Below, in pieces: positions 42,053-50,929 of a DNA stretch of 64,000 nt (position 1 is its first letter; each line of letters opens with the position of its first letter). Made by a program: the position numbers and the translations under genes. The DNA comes from UBA9732 sp052170315 (GTDB lineage Bacteria; Spirochaetota; Spirochaetia; Sphaerochaetales; Sphaerochaetaceae): NCBI GenBank assembly GCA_052170315.1, contig JBQNAT010000003.1, forward strand, positions 62,001-126,000, given 5' to 3'. Below the pieces are notes generated by a model. The model was given only the letters and a program-made list of their open reading frames with translations, did no database searches and was not told the origin of the DNA.

Positions 42053-42418
42053 TTACTTCTTCTTTCCCGCGATGGTCTTCTTCTTACCCTTACGAGTACG
42101 CGCATTGGTCTTAGTTCTCTGCCCACGTACAGGAAGACCCTTTCTGTGTCTGAGACCGCGATAGCATCCGATGTCCATCAGCCTCTTAATATTGAGGTTA
42201 ACCTGCGTGCGAAGTCTTCCTTCCACAGTATAGTCATTCTCAATAACCTTACGGAGTTCCGCAAGAACATCCGCGCTGAGAGTATTGATGCGGGCATCCG
42301 GATCAACGCCAGTCTTTTTACAAATCTCTTCAGCCGAAGTTCTTCCGATTCCGTAGATGTATGTCAAAGCAATCTTTGTAGCCTTGTTAGGTAAATCTAC
42401 ACCTGCAATTCTTGCCAT
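42053..42418 (-). CDS. rpsM: 30S ribosomal protein S13 (uS13)
   Basis: A 121-residue uS13 of the head. MARIAGVDLPNKA at the start, YIYGIGRTSAEEI near residue 21, GLRHRKGLPVRGQRTKTNAR near 88 and a basic C-terminus. ATG 42418 is used because GGAGG lies 6 bases upstream; the preceding in-frame TTG is too close. Confidence 0.97.
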   Translation of the reverse strand: MARIAGVDLPNKATKIALTYIYGIGRTSAEEICKKTGVDPDARINTLSADVLAELRKVIENDYTVEGRLRTQVNLNIKRLMDIGCYRGLRHRKGLPVRGQRTKTNARTRKGKKKTIAGKKK

Positions 42419-42433
42419 CAAAGGCCTCCCTAA

Positions 42434-42547
42434 TTATTTCTGTCTCTGTTTATGTTTCGGATTTTCGCAGATTACGCGAACAACTCCGTTTCTTCTAATA
42501 ACCTTGCATTTATCACACATAGGTTTAACACTTGCTCTCACTTTCAT
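42434..42547 (-). CDS. rpmJ: 50S ribosomal protein L36 (bL36)
   Basis: A 37-residue protein, translated by hand between rpsM and secY. It begins MKVRASVKPMCDKCKVIRR and continues NGVVRVICENPKHKQRQK. The zinc ligands CxxC, C and H are present, so this is the zinc-binding form. It has a ribosome site (GGAGCA) and the usual secY-rpmJ-rpsM order. Confidence 0.96.
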   Translation of the reverse strand: MKVRASVKPMCDKCKVIRRNGVVRVICENPKHKQRQK

Positions 42548-42564
42548 GATCTGCTCCTTCGCGT

Positions 42565-43911
42565 TTATAAATTCTTGGACTTGACCTTCTTCACACCTAC
42601 AAAGCCCTCGTGGTGGTGCATCTTCATAATACTTTCAATCTGCTTCATCAGTTCAAGCTCTACACCAACAAGAATAATCAGCGATGTACCGCCGAAAAGC
42701 ATTGCCACGTTTGTCGGGAACTTGAAAATAAGCTGGATGATAGTAGGAATCAATGCAATTAATGCGAGGAAAAGAGAACCAGGAAGGACTATTCTGTTGA
42801 GAACCTTTGTAAGATACTCTTCAAGCTTCTCGGTTCTGACTCCCGGAACGCTTCCTCCGTTCTCTCTTATCTGCTTGGCCATCTCAACCGGGTTGAGAGA
42901 GACCTGTGTGTAGAAGAATGCAAATGCGATGATCAGGATGGTGTAAATGATAATGTAAGGGGCACCTTGAGGATCAAGCCAATCTGCAAATGACTTCAGC
43001 CATTTAACGTTGGAGCCTAATGTGCTGGCAATCTGCAGCGGGAATGAAAGGATTGCGGAAGCAAAGATAACCGGAATAACACCGGAAGGGTTGATTTTGA
43101 AAGGAATGTAGGAGCTCTGAGCGCCGTACATCTTTCTGCCTACAACTCTCTTGGCGTAGTTCACAGGTATTCTTCTTTCGCCTTCCTGTTCGCATACTAC
43201 CATGGCCACAACGATAATAAACATGACAAGCACTATGACAAGATAAACCGGATTAACGTAGTTAGCGGAACCGCTTCCCGCGGCTATGCCGGAAATAAGA
43301 GTTCCGATAGCGTTCGGGAATCTGGCTACGATACCTGCGAAGATAAGCAGCGAAATGCCGTTTCCGACACCGAACTGTGTAATCTTTTCGCCCAGCCATA
43401 CAAGCGTCATTGTACCTGCCGTTACTGTAAGCATTGAAATAAGTGTGAAAGGCAGCATGTCAATGGTTATCACGCCGGGAACATAATACTGGATGCTTCT
43501 GGCATAAACCGTGACAACAAATGACTGCAACAAACACACGACAATCGTACCGTATCTGGTGATTTTCTGAATCTTTTTCCTGCCCTCGGAATCAGTGCCC
43601 CACTCCTTCATCTTCGGAATAATAAGCATTAGGAGCTGGACAATAATCTGCATTGAGATGTAAGGCATTACACCCAGAGTGAACAGAGAGAAGTTCGAAA
43701 ACGCGCCGCCTGAAAAGAAGTTGAGATACTCAACAAGTCCCAGGTTTCCTGATGAGGACTGGCTTAAAAAGTACTGCTCAAGAAGAGTGGGGTTTACACC
43801 CGGGACGGGAATAACCGTCCCAATCCTTGTGATTGCAAGGATAAGAAGCGTAAAGAGCATCTTCTTCCTGAGATCTTCCATTTTAAGCATGTCGGAAATG
43901 GTGTTTGACAT
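42565..43911 (-). CDS. secY: Preprotein translocase subunit SecY
   Basis: A 448-residue, ten-transmembrane channel subunit of the Sec translocon. LAITRIGTVIPVPGVN near residue 25, GVMPYISMQIIVQLL near 80, GNGISLLIFAGIVARFP near 184, and GVIPVIFASAILSFP near 283 are family blocks. ATG 43911 fits the ribosome site better than the preceding GTG. It exports the many envelope proteins encoded in this window. Confidence 0.98.
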   Translation of the reverse strand: MSNTISDMLKMEDLRKKMLFTLLILAITRIGTVIPVPGVNPTLLEQYFLSQSSSGNLGLVEYLNFFSGGAFSNFSLFTLGVMPYISMQIIVQLLMLIIPKMKEWGTDSEGRKKIQKITRYGTIVVCLLQSFVVTVYARSIQYYVPGVITIDMLPFTLISMLTVTAGTMTLVWLGEKITQFGVGNGISLLIFAGIVARFPNAIGTLISGIAAGSGSANYVNPVYLVIVLVMFIIVVAMVVCEQEGERRIPVNYAKRVVGRKMYGAQSSYIPFKINPSGVIPVIFASAILSFPLQIASTLGSNVKWLKSFADWLDPQGAPYIIIYTILIIAFAFFYTQVSLNPVEMAKQIRENGGSVPGVRTEKLEEYLTKVLNRIVLPGSLFLALIALIPTIIQLIFKFPTNVAMLFGGTSLIILVGVELELMKQIESIMKMHHHEGFVGVKKVKSKNL

Positions 43912-43922
43912 CACTACCTTCC

Positions 43923-44351
43923 TTATTTGATTTCTCCGCCGGCTGCCTTGATTTTCTCAGCGGCCGCTGCTGAAACCTTTACACCGTCTACGATAACTTT
44001 TTTCGTGATTTCGCCGTTTGCGAGAATCTTGGCTTCCGCACTGCCTTTAACAATACAGAAATCTCTTAAAGACTCATAGTTTACAGTCTCACCTTCATTG
44101 TAGGTCTCGTTAATCACATCAAGGGATACCGCAACATATTCTTTCTTAAAAGGATAGTTGGAGAAACCTCTTCTTGCCACACGGCGATAGAGAGGCATCT
44201 GTCCGCCTTCAAAGCCCGGACGGACACCGCCTCCGGATCTTGATTTCTGACCGTTCATACCTCTTCCGCAGGTTCTGCCCTTGGATGAGGCGCCGCGGCC
44301 TACAATGGTCTTCTTTTTATTGGCACCGTACGGTGCATTAATCTGTCCCAT
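43923..44351 (-). CDS. rplO: 50S ribosomal protein L15 (uL15)
   Basis: A 142-residue uL15, shorter and with a reduced N-terminus. The start at 44351 (MGQINAPYGANKK) lies 1 base after the rpmD stop; a longer in-frame reading crosses rpmD and is rejected. GRGASSKGRTCGRGMNGQKSR and VRPGFEGGQMPLYRRVARRG are the conserved glycine-rich blocks. Confidence 0.95.
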   Translation of the reverse strand: MGQINAPYGANKKKTIVGRGASSKGRTCGRGMNGQKSRSGGGVRPGFEGGQMPLYRRVARRGFSNYPFKKEYVAVSLDVINETYNEGETVNYESLRDFCIVKGSAEAKILANGEITKKVIVDGVKVSAAAAEKIKAAGGEIK

Positions 44352-44352
44352 A

Positions 44353-44535
44353 TTACATCTCCTCAACCTTAACAAGGTGCCTGACGACACGGAGCATTCC
44401 CATTGTGGTTGGGGTTGCATCCTTGACGACGCTGCTGTTAATCTTGCCCAGGCCAAGAGCCTTGATTGTCGCTCTCTGCTTTGGAAGGCATGCGGCAAGA
44501 CTCTTAACTAATTCAATACGAACCTGTTTTGCCAT
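44353..44535 (-). CDS. rpmD: 50S ribosomal protein L30 (uL30)
   Basis: A 60-residue uL30. KQVRIELVKSLAACLPKQRATIKALGL matches the family over the first half, followed by the MGMLRVVRHLVKVEE end. It sits between rpsE and rplO in standard spc order. Confidence 0.95.
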   Translation of the reverse strand: MAKQVRIELVKSLAACLPKQRATIKALGLGKINSSVVKDATPTTMGMLRVVRHLVKVEEM

Positions 44536-44538
44536 GAC

Positions 44539-45057
44539 TTACCCCCAAATTTCCTTGAGGCTCTTGCCTCTGTTTTCAGAGAGCTTCCTGACTGAGAAAA
44601 GATTCTCAAGACCGTCGAAGGTTGCCTTAACGGTATTAACAGTGTTCTTTGAACCAAGGGACTTGCTCAGAATATCCTTTATTCCCGCCGCATCGCAGAC
44701 AGCGCGGACTGCGCCGCCGGCAATAACACCGGTACCTGCTGTAGCCGGCTTAAGAAGGACACAGGCGCTTTTGAAGTTACCCGTAACCTCGTGAGGAATG
44801 GATGAATTCCTGAGGTTTACTGTAATAAGGTTCTTTTTAGCGGTTTCAGTAGCCTTGCGGATAGCATAGGAAACATCGTTAGCCTTTCCCATTCCGTATC
44901 CGACTCTGCCTTTCTGGTCTCCCACAACGACAAGAGCCGAGAACGATCTGCGGCGTCCGCCCTTAACGGTCTTTGAAACAGCGTTCAGCTTGACGAGCTT
45001 CTCAATAAACTCCTTCGGCTGATTATCTCTTTCTCTTCTATCTCTATTTCTTTCCAT
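44539..45057 (-). CDS. rpsE: 30S ribosomal protein S5 (uS5)
   Basis: A 172-residue uS5. VSKTVKGGRRRSFSALVVVGD near residue 27 is the loop linked to spectinomycin and decoding fidelity. GVIAGGAVRAVCDAAGIKDI near 110 is the conserved C-terminal block. ATG 45057 is chosen over GTG 45066 because AAGG then lies 8 bases upstream. Confidence 0.96.
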   Translation of the reverse strand: MERNRDRRERDNQPKEFIEKLVKLNAVSKTVKGGRRRSFSALVVVGDQKGRVGYGMGKANDVSYAIRKATETAKKNLITVNLRNSSIPHEVTGNFKSACVLLKPATAGTGVIAGGAVRAVCDAAGIKDILSKSLGSKNTVNTVKATFDGLENLFSVRKLSENRGKSLKEIWG

Positions 45058-45067
45058 ACTACCCACC

Positions 45068-45427
45068 TTAGAACTTTACGCCGGCTTTTCTGGCACCGTC
45101 CGCAATAGCCTTGACAACACCGTGATAGAGGTATCCGTTTCTGTCAAAAACCACAGTACTGACACCCTTCTCAATACATCTCTGTCCCAGAATCTCTCCG
45201 AACTTTGCCGCGTCCTCAACTGTGTTCCTAAGACCTCTAAGCTCCTTCTCAACCGTACCCGCGCTGACCAAAGTCATACCCGTTGTATCGTCAATAACCT
45301 GTGCATACATATGCAGGTTGCTTCTGAAAACGGACATTCTGGGCCTCAGGGCCGTTCCGGAAATGGATTTTCTGATATGAAGCTTTCTTCTTGCATGTTT
45401 TCTGTTCTTATCAATAATTCTATTCAT
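45068..45427 (-). CDS. rplR: 50S ribosomal protein L18 (uL18)
   Basis: A 119-residue 5S rRNA-binding protein. Basic N-terminus (RKHARRKLHIRKSISG), LRPRMSVFRSNLHMYAQVIDD near residue 28 and the end VFDRNGYLYHGVVKAIADGAR are typical. Confidence 0.97.
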   Translation of the reverse strand: MNRIIDKNRKHARRKLHIRKSISGTALRPRMSVFRSNLHMYAQVIDDTTGMTLVSAGTVEKELRGLRNTVEDAAKFGEILGQRCIEKGVSTVVFDRNGYLYHGVVKAIADGARKAGVKF

Positions 45428-45441
45428 ATCTTCAACCCGCC

Positions 45442-45981
45442 TTATTTCTTACCAGACTTTCCGCTCTTGGAACGTACAAACTCATCAGCATATCTGATAC
45501 CCTTTCCTTTGTACGGCTCAGGCTCTCTCAGACTGCGTATTTCAGCTGAAGTCTGACCTACAAGCTGCTTGTCAATTCCTGAAACGCTGATTTTGGTCGG
45601 TGTTTCGCAGGCTATCCTGATGCCCTCAGGTATCACATACTCAATATCATTTGTGTAACCAAGGGAAAGAACAAGGATGTCCTTTTTCAGCTCGGCCTTG
45701 TAACCGACTCCGATTATGGTCAGGTCCTTCTGATAACCTTCGGAAACACCTGCTACCATATTCTTTATAAGCTGTCTCATCAGCCCGTGGAAAGCTTTTG
45801 TCTCTTTGTCCTCGTTTTCACGTGTGACAATGATTTTGTCTTCACCTATCTCAACGTTAATCAAGGGGCTGATTGCCTGAGAGAGCTTGCCCTTTGGTCC
45901 TTCAACGGTAATAACTCCGTCTTTGATTGAGGCCTTGACAGTCTTAGGCATATCAATTGGTAATCTACCTATACGTGACAT
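45442..45981 (-). CDS. rplF: 50S ribosomal protein L6 (uL6)
   Basis: A 179-residue uL6 with two repeated domains. MSRIGRLPIDMP at the start, GVSEGYQKDLTIIGVGYKAEL near residue 79 and REPEPYKGKGIRYADE near 151 are diagnostic. Confidence 0.98.
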   Translation of the reverse strand: MSRIGRLPIDMPKTVKASIKDGVITVEGPKGKLSQAISPLINVEIGEDKIIVTRENEDKETKAFHGLMRQLIKNMVAGVSEGYQKDLTIIGVGYKAELKKDILVLSLGYTNDIEYVIPEGIRIACETPTKISVSGIDKQLVGQTSAEIRSLREPEPYKGKGIRYADEFVRSKSGKSGKK

Positions 45982-45993
45982 AGTTCCCTCTCT

Positions 45994-46392
45994 TTACCAA
46001 ATCGAGCAGACCAGCTCACCGCCGACCAACTGCTCAGATGCCTTCTTGCCGGTAATAACACCCGCAGAAGTCGAAACGATGACAATGCCATAACCGTTGA
46101 AAACACGTGGCATCTCCCTGTATCCGGAATAAACACGGCGGCCGGGAGTTGAAATTCTCCTTATACCGTGAATGACTGGGCAATGTGCGTCGTCATACTT
46201 CAGGAATACACGAAGATATGTGGCACCGTCTTTGGTGACTTTCTTGAAATTCTTTATATAGCCCTCGTTCTTCATAATCTTAACAATCTGAAGCTTGAGC
46301 TTTGAATTGGAAATGTCTACTTTCTCATGTTTAGCCTGACTGGCATTTCTGACTTTAGTCAGCATATCTGCAACAGGATCACTTACTGCCAT
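45994..46392 (-). CDS. rpsH: 30S ribosomal protein S8 (uS8)
   Basis: A 132-residue uS8. VADMLTKVRNASQAKHEKVDI near residue 7 and the C-terminal GYGIVIVSTSAGVITGKKAS are family signatures. uS8 is often an autogenous translational repressor of the spc operon; no target was identified here. Confidence 0.97.
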   Translation of the reverse strand: MAVSDPVADMLTKVRNASQAKHEKVDISNSKLKLQIVKIMKNEGYIKNFKKVTKDGATYLRVFLKYDDAHCPVIHGIRRISTPGRRVYSGYREMPRVFNGYGIVIVSTSAGVITGKKASEQLVGGELVCSIW

Positions 46393-46404
46393 TTCTATGT
46401 ACTC

Positions 46405-46590
46405 CTACCAACTGGATTTTGTCACACCAGGAATCAGGCCTTCGTTGGCCAACTTTCTGAAGCAATGTCTGCACATGTCAAACTTGCGCATATATCCACG
46501 GGGTCTTCCGCAAATTCTGCAACGACGAACAGTTCTTGTGCTGAACTTCGGCTCTCTTTCAGCCTTAATTATCATTGACTTTTTTGCCAT
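46405..46590 (-). CDS. rpsN: 30S ribosomal protein S14, zinc type (uS14)
   Basis: A 61-residue uS14 with the zinc site CRICGRPRGYMRKFDMCRHC at residues 24-43, the short C-plus form. The N-terminus MAKKSMIIKAEREPKF and the end GVTKSSW are typical. Confidence 0.97.
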   Translation of the reverse strand: MAKKSMIIKAEREPKFSTRTVRRCRICGRPRGYMRKFDMCRHCFRKLANEGLIPGVTKSSW

Positions 46591-46600
46591 ATTTCACCCC

Positions 46601-47152
46601 TTACTTGCTGAACGGCATGCCAAGCTTCTTAAGCAGGGCAAACCCTTCTTCGTCAGTTCTGGCTGTCGTGACAATAGCCACGTTCAGTCCGCTGACGCGA
46701 ACAATCTTGTCGTAGTCGATCTCTGGGAAGATTATCTGTTCAGTAATTCCCAAAGCATAGTTTCCGTGACCGTCGAACGCGTTCGGCTTGACGCCCCTGA
46801 AGTCCTTAACACGCGGAAGAGCTATGGAAATAAGCCTCTCAAGGAAGAACCACATGTTGTCGCCCCTGAGGGTAACCATGCAGCCTATTTCCTGACCTTC
46901 ACGAAGCTTGAAGTTGGCGATAGACTTTCTTGCCTTTGTCTTTACGACATGCTGACCGGTTATCTGCTCAAGTTCCTTGACCGTAGCGTCAAGATACTTT
47001 TTGTCTGTAATTGCGTCACCCACACCGGCGGAAACAACAATTTTCTCAAGAGCGGGAATCTGCATCTTTGAGGAATACTGGAAATCCTTATGGAGCTCCG
47101 GCGCAACCTCCTCAAGATATTTTCTCTTCAGGTTTGGTATAAACTTTTCCAT
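46601..47152 (-). CDS. rplE: 50S ribosomal protein L5 (uL5)
   Basis: A 183-residue uL5 binding 5S rRNA. LEKIVVSAGVGDAITDKKYL near residue 34, QHVVKTKARKSIANFKLREG near 67 and DFRGVKPNAFDGHGNYALGI near 114 are conserved. The start overlaps the rplX stop by one base. Confidence 0.97.
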   Translation of the reverse strand: MEKFIPNLKRKYLEEVAPELHKDFQYSSKMQIPALEKIVVSAGVGDAITDKKYLDATVKELEQITGQHVVKTKARKSIANFKLREGQEIGCMVTLRGDNMWFFLERLISIALPRVKDFRGVKPNAFDGHGNYALGITEQIIFPEIDYDKIVRVSGLNVAIVTTARTDEEGFALLKKLGMPFSK

Positions 47153-47460
47153 CAGATCACCTCTCCGGTCTTCTTTGCGTAACGAACCTTATTGCCGTTA
47201 GCATCCTTCTTGTAACCCAGCTTGCTGGTCTCTCCGTTCTTGGAGACAACGATAGCAACGTTTGAAACGTGGATTGGGGCTTCAATCTTTGAGATTCCGC
47301 CCTTGTCCTGCTGGTTCCTCTTCTTCATGGCCTTGTAGACCATGTTGGCACCCTGGACGTAGACTCTTTCGTTTTCGGTGTCTACTTTAATAATCTTACC
47401 GGTAACACCTTTGTCCTTACCGGCAATTATCTTGACTGTGTCATCTTTCTTCAGTCTCAT
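47152..47460 (-). CDS. rplX: 50S ribosomal protein L24 (uL24)
   Basis: A 102-residue uL24. The start at 47460 (MRLKKDDTVKIIAGKDKGV) gives the family N-terminus and KOW motif; a 13-residue extension into rplN is rejected. MKKRNQQDKGGISKIEAPIH near residue 53 is conserved. Confidence 0.96.
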   Translation of the reverse strand: MRLKKDDTVKIIAGKDKGVTGKIIKVDTENERVYVQGANMVYKAMKKRNQQDKGGISKIEAPIHVSNVAIVVSKNGETSKLGYKKDANGNKVRYAKKTGEVI

Positions 47461-47470
47461 ACGGCTTCTC

Positions 47471-47836
47471 CTACAACACTTCCGGTGCGAGTGAAACAAT
47501 CTTCATGTAGCCGTCTCTCAGTTCACGAGCGACCGGTCCGAAAATACGCTTTCCGCGCGGGTTATTGTTGGCATCAATGACAACGCACGCATTATCATCG
47601 AACCTGATGTATGTACCGTCAGGTCTGCGGTATTCCTTCTTTGTCCTGACAACAACGGCCTTCAGAACATCACCCTTTTTAATGGCTCCGTTCGGGAGGG
47701 CGTCTTTGACGGCCACTACAATAATGTCACCGACGCCGGCCACATATCTGTGGCTTCCGCCGAGGACTTTAATAACCTGAACAAGTCTGGCGCCGCTGTT
47801 GTCGGCAACGTTCAAATAAGATTGCATCTGTACCAT
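47471..47836 (-). CDS. rplN: 50S ribosomal protein L14 (uL14)
   Basis: A 121-residue uL14. LNVADNSGARLVQVIKVLGG near residue 7, NACVVIDANNNPRGKRIFGP near 87 and the end MKIVSLAPEVL. ATG 47836 is kept because GGAG lies 7 bases upstream. Confidence 0.97.
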   Translation of the reverse strand: MVQMQSYLNVADNSGARLVQVIKVLGGSHRYVAGVGDIIVVAVKDALPNGAIKKGDVLKAVVVRTKKEYRRPDGTYIRFDDNACVVIDANNNPRGKRIFGPVARELRDGYMKIVSLAPEVL

Positions 47837-47847
47837 AGCCGATCTCC

Positions 47848-48099
47848 TTATTTAGCTCTCTCGATTATCTGAGAGAGTCTCCAGCACTTTTCCTTGCTGA
47901 GATGCCTGCACTCCGTTACGCGCACAGTATCTCCAACATGAGCGTCATTTTTCTCATCATGAGCCTTAAGCTTCTTGGAGCTGTTGACATATTTCTTATA
48001 AAGCGGGTGCAGGCTTCTGTTGCTTACAGTAACAACAATAGTCTTATCCATCTTGTCGCTTGTAACCACGCCTATAAAATTTTTCTTTCTGGATTCCAT
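47848..48099 (-). CDS. rpsQ: 30S ribosomal protein S17 (uS17)
   Basis: An 83-residue uS17 with IGVVTSDKMDKTIVVTVSNR near residue 8 and HVGDTVRVTECRHLSKEKCW near 55. Confidence 0.97.
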   Translation of the reverse strand: MESRKKNFIGVVTSDKMDKTIVVTVSNRSLHPLYKKYVNSSKKLKAHDEKNDAHVGDTVRVTECRHLSKEKCWRLSQIIERAK

Positions 48100-48110
48100 A
48101 ACTCACCCTC

Positions 48111-48314
48111 TTACTTTGCCTTGCGGATTCCCAAGGTGTACTCGTGGATCAGGGTATTCAGTCTTGCAATCTGTCTTCTTGTGTTTCTCACCTGAAGAGG
48201 ATTATCGACATGCCCTAAAACCTTATCCATTCTCATGTTAAGATAGCTCTTTCTGAGCTCGTCGCGCTTTGCGACCAGTTCGTTGTATGACAACTTTTCA
48301 AAAGAATTCTTCAT
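48111..48314 (-). CDS. rpmC: 50S ribosomal protein L29 (uL29)
   Basis: A 67-residue uL29. LSYNELVAKRDELRKSYLNMR and the central helix QVRNTRRQIARLNTLIHEYTL are typical. The start overlaps the rplP stop by one base. Confidence 0.96.
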   Translation of the reverse strand: MKNSFEKLSYNELVAKRDELRKSYLNMRMDKVLGHVDNPLQVRNTRRQIARLNTLIHEYTLGIRKAK

Positions 48315-48733
48315 TACTCTTCAACCTCTCTCTTTGAGACAAACTTTGTCTTGATAGGGAGCTTGGAAGCGGCAAGTGTAAGAGCTTCCTTCGCAATCTG
48401 CTCATCAATCTCACCCATCTCAAACATGACTGCGCCCTGCTTGACAACGGCTACCCAGCCGCTTGGAGCGCCCTTACCGTTACCCTGTCTGGTTCCGATA
48501 GGCTTTGAAGTGTACGGCATATCAGGATAAATTCTTATCCAGACCTTTCCGCCTCTCTTGGCATGACGTGTCATTGCGACACGGGCTGCCTCAATCTGGC
48601 GGTTCGTGATCCATCTAGGCTCAAGAGCGACAAGACCGTAGTCGCCAAATGAGAGCTGATTGCCGCGATGGGCAACAGCGTCTCTTGTCCCTCTCTGCTT
48701 CTTTCTGAACTTTACTCTTTTAGGACTAAGCAT
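48314..48733 (-). CDS. rplP: 50S ribosomal protein L16 (uL16)
   Basis: A 139-residue uL16. MLSPKRVKFRKKQRG at the start, YDYGL-like GDYGLVALEP, RQIEAARVAMTRHAKRGGKV near residue 45 and TRQGNGKGAPSGWVAVVKQG near 79 are family blocks. Confidence 0.98.
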   Translation of the reverse strand: MLSPKRVKFRKKQRGTRDAVAHRGNQLSFGDYGLVALEPRWITNRQIEAARVAMTRHAKRGGKVWIRIYPDMPYTSKPIGTRQGNGKGAPSGWVAVVKQGAVMFEMGEIDEQIAKEALTLAASKLPIKTKFVSKREVEE

Positions 48734-48739
48734 TTCTGA

Positions 48740-49444
48740 TTACTCCTCGCTGTCAAGACTGTACTCAGGGGCTTTCTTAACAAGAGCGCCTGCATCATCT
48801 TTCTTAACTCTGTCGTAGATTTCACCGTTATAAATCCAGACCTTTACGCCAATGGCGCCGAAGGTAGTATTTGCTACGGAGAAACCATAGTCGATGTCAC
48901 TTCTGAGTGTGTGAAGCGGGATTCTTCCCTCCTTTACCCATTCCGAACGTGATATCTCAGCTCCGCCGAGACGACCTGAGACTCTAATCTTGATACCCTG
49001 AACGCCTGCAGCCATTGCTCTGGAAACAGCATTCTTCATAGCTCTCTTATAAGCTGTGCGGCCCACAATCTGCTTTGCCACGTTCTGGGCAATAAGCTGC
49101 GCGTCCTTGTCAGCCTGCTCAAGGCTCTTAATCTTGACCTGAACCTTCCTGGTCGAGCACTTCTGAAGCTGCTCGCATATCTTTTCAATGTTGGCACCCT
49201 TTGTACCAATGATAACTCCCGGGCGGCTTGTGCTGATAAGAACAGTCACACGCTGCGGCTTTCTGCTGATTTCAACTCCTGAAATCTCAGCCCCCTGAAC
49301 CTCAGGACACTTAAGCAGAGCCTTGCGGAGATTAAGATCCTCATGAAGGGTCTCAGCATACTCCTTGGGATCCACAAACCACTTGGATGACCATGTTTTG
49401 TTGACTCCGAGACGGAATCCGATAGGATTAACTTTCTGTCCCAT
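48740..49444 (-). CDS. rpsC: 30S ribosomal protein S3 (uS3)
   Basis: A 234-residue uS3. MGQKVNPIGFRLG at the start, the KH domain with SRPGVIIGTKGANIEKI near residue 73, and the C-terminal SGRLGGAEISRSEWVKEGRIP near 156. The tail is Lys/acidic-rich. Confidence 0.98.
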   Translation of the reverse strand: MGQKVNPIGFRLGVNKTWSSKWFVDPKEYAETLHEDLNLRKALLKCPEVQGAEISGVEISRKPQRVTVLISTSRPGVIIGTKGANIEKICEQLQKCSTRKVQVKIKSLEQADKDAQLIAQNVAKQIVGRTAYKRAMKNAVSRAMAAGVQGIKIRVSGRLGGAEISRSEWVKEGRIPLHTLRSDIDYGFSVANTTFGAIGVKVWIYNGEIYDRVKKDDAGALVKKAPEYSLDSEE

Positions 49445-49448
49445 TTAC

Positions 49449-49799
49449 TCACTCTCCCACGCTTTCGCTAACTTCAACGGTGATGTGAGACATTCTCTTG
49501 AGGAGGATGTCGCGCTTGCCGTGTGACCTTGCCCAAACTCTCTTGAGAACCGGACCGCCGTCAACGTAAATTGCAGAAATCTCAAGCTGGCTTTCGTCAA
49601 GCTTGCTGTTTCTGTTCATTGCGTTCGCACCCGCGCTCTCAAGTACCTTAAGGATAAGGCGCGCGCCCTTCTGCGGCATTGCCGTGAGAATACCGAAGGC
49701 TTCCTCATAGCTCTTGCCTCTTACCAGGTTAGCAACCGGACGGACTTTGCTTGGAGAAACCATGAGATACTTCGCACAAGCTCTGTATGTTGTAGCCAT
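49449..49799 (-). CDS. rplV: 50S ribosomal protein L22 (uL22)
   Basis: A 116-residue uL22. ATG 49799 (MATTYRACAKYLMVSPSK) is preferred to the upstream TTG because GAGGAGG lies 6 bases before it. VRPVANLVRGKSYEEAFGIL and GPVLKRVWARSHGKRDILLK are conserved; the latter loop lines the exit tunnel where macrolide changes occur. Confidence 0.96.
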   Translation of the reverse strand: MATTYRACAKYLMVSPSKVRPVANLVRGKSYEEAFGILTAMPQKGARLILKVLESAGANAMNRNSKLDESQLEISAIYVDGGPVLKRVWARSHGKRDILLKRMSHITVEVSESVGE

Positions 49800-49810
49800 T
49801 TTCTTCCTCC

Positions 49811-50083
49811 TCAAGCCTTTTTATCCGACCCGGAGTGCCCGCGGAAGAGCCTTGTAGGAGCGAACTCGCCAAGCTTGTGTCCTACCAGGTTCTCTGTCAC
49901 GAATACCGGTACCCATGTCTTTCCGTTGTATACGGAAATCGTAAAACCTACCATATCAGGAATGATCACGGAACTTCTTGAATAAGTCTTGAGCATATCC
50001 TTCTGACCGGCATTGTTGGAAGCCTGGACTCTCTTAAGGAGAGAAGACTCAACAAACGGTCCTTTTTTAATTGATCTAGCCAC
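49811..50083 (-). CDS. rpsS: 30S ribosomal protein S19 (uS19)
   Basis: A 90-residue uS19 starting with GTG (ARSIKKGPFVESSLL follows). SRSSVIIPDMVGFTISVYNG near residue 34 and the HKLGEFAPTRLFRGHSGSDK end are diagnostic. Confidence 0.97.
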   Translation of the reverse strand: MARSIKKGPFVESSLLKRVQASNNAGQKDMLKTYSRSSVIIPDMVGFTISVYNGKTWVPVFVTENLVGHKLGEFAPTRLFRGHSGSDKKA

Positions 50084-50093
50084 GTTCTAACTC

Positions 50094-50918
50094 CTACTTG
50101 CGCTTCTTCACAATGAACTTGCCCGAAGGTTTCTTCTTTGAACGAGTCTTGGCACCCTTGGTCGGTTTTCCCCAAGGAGTAACCGGATGACGTCCAGCTG
50201 CGGTCTTTCCTTCGCCACCACCATGCGGATGGTCTACAGGGTTCATGACAACGCCCCTTACCTTTGGTCTCTTTCCGAGATGGCGGCTTGCACCGGCCTT
50301 TCCAAGGGTTACGTTCATGTGGTCCTCATTTCCCAGCTCACCTATTGTGGCATAGCACTCACCAAAGACCATTCTCATCTCTCCTGAAGGCAGGCGAAGA
50401 GTAACATAGTCGCCTTCCTTCGCGATGACAACAGCGCCAAGACCCGCGCTTCGGACAAGCTGCCCGCCGCGGCCCAGCGTGAGCTCTACATTGTGTACCG
50501 TCAGACCAAGGGGAATGTTCTTAATGGGAAGCGCGCAGCCCGCCTTAAGAGGAGCGGCAGGACCGCTGATAACAGCGGAACCTACTGTAAGTCCCTTAGG
50601 AGCAAGCATGTATCGCTTCTCACCGTCTGCGTAGAATACCAATGCAATATTTGCACTGCGGTTAGGATCATATTCAATTGTCTTTACCGTGCCCGGGATA
50701 CCTATCTTGTCGCGTCTGAAATCAATAATTCTGTAAGAACGCTTGTGTCCGCCGCCTCTTCTGCGAACGCTGATACGTCCGAAAGAATCACGGCCGGCCG
50801 ACCTGTGAAGGTGCTTTGTCAGAGACTTTTCCGGTCTGTCAACAGTGATTTCACTTCTTACCAGCACAGTCCTCTGACGGAGGCCGGGTGTATTTGGTTT
50901 ATAGGATTTTAATGCCAT
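50094..50918 (-). CDS. rplB: 50S ribosomal protein L2 (uL2)
   Basis: A 274-residue uL2 near the peptidyl-transferase centre. GGGHKRSYRIIDFRRDKIG near residue 56, GNEDHMNVTLGKAGASRHLG near 197 and the catalytic-centre loop GVVMNPVDHPHGGGEGKT near 222 are present. Confidence 0.98.
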   Translation of the reverse strand: MALKSYKPNTPGLRQRTVLVRSEITVDRPEKSLTKHLHRSAGRDSFGRISVRRRGGGHKRSYRIIDFRRDKIGIPGTVKTIEYDPNRSANIALVFYADGEKRYMLAPKGLTVGSAVISGPAAPLKAGCALPIKNIPLGLTVHNVELTLGRGGQLVRSAGLGAVVIAKEGDYVTLRLPSGEMRMVFGECYATIGELGNEDHMNVTLGKAGASRHLGKRPKVRGVVMNPVDHPHGGGEGKTAAGRHPVTPWGKPTKGAKTRSKKKPSGKFIVKKRK

Positions 50919-50929
50919 ACTCCGTCTCC

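Noticed and set aside
43923..44498. Longer L15 frame reading through rpmD
   Set aside because: The first 49 residues are an out-of-frame translation of rpmD; uL15 begins at 44351.
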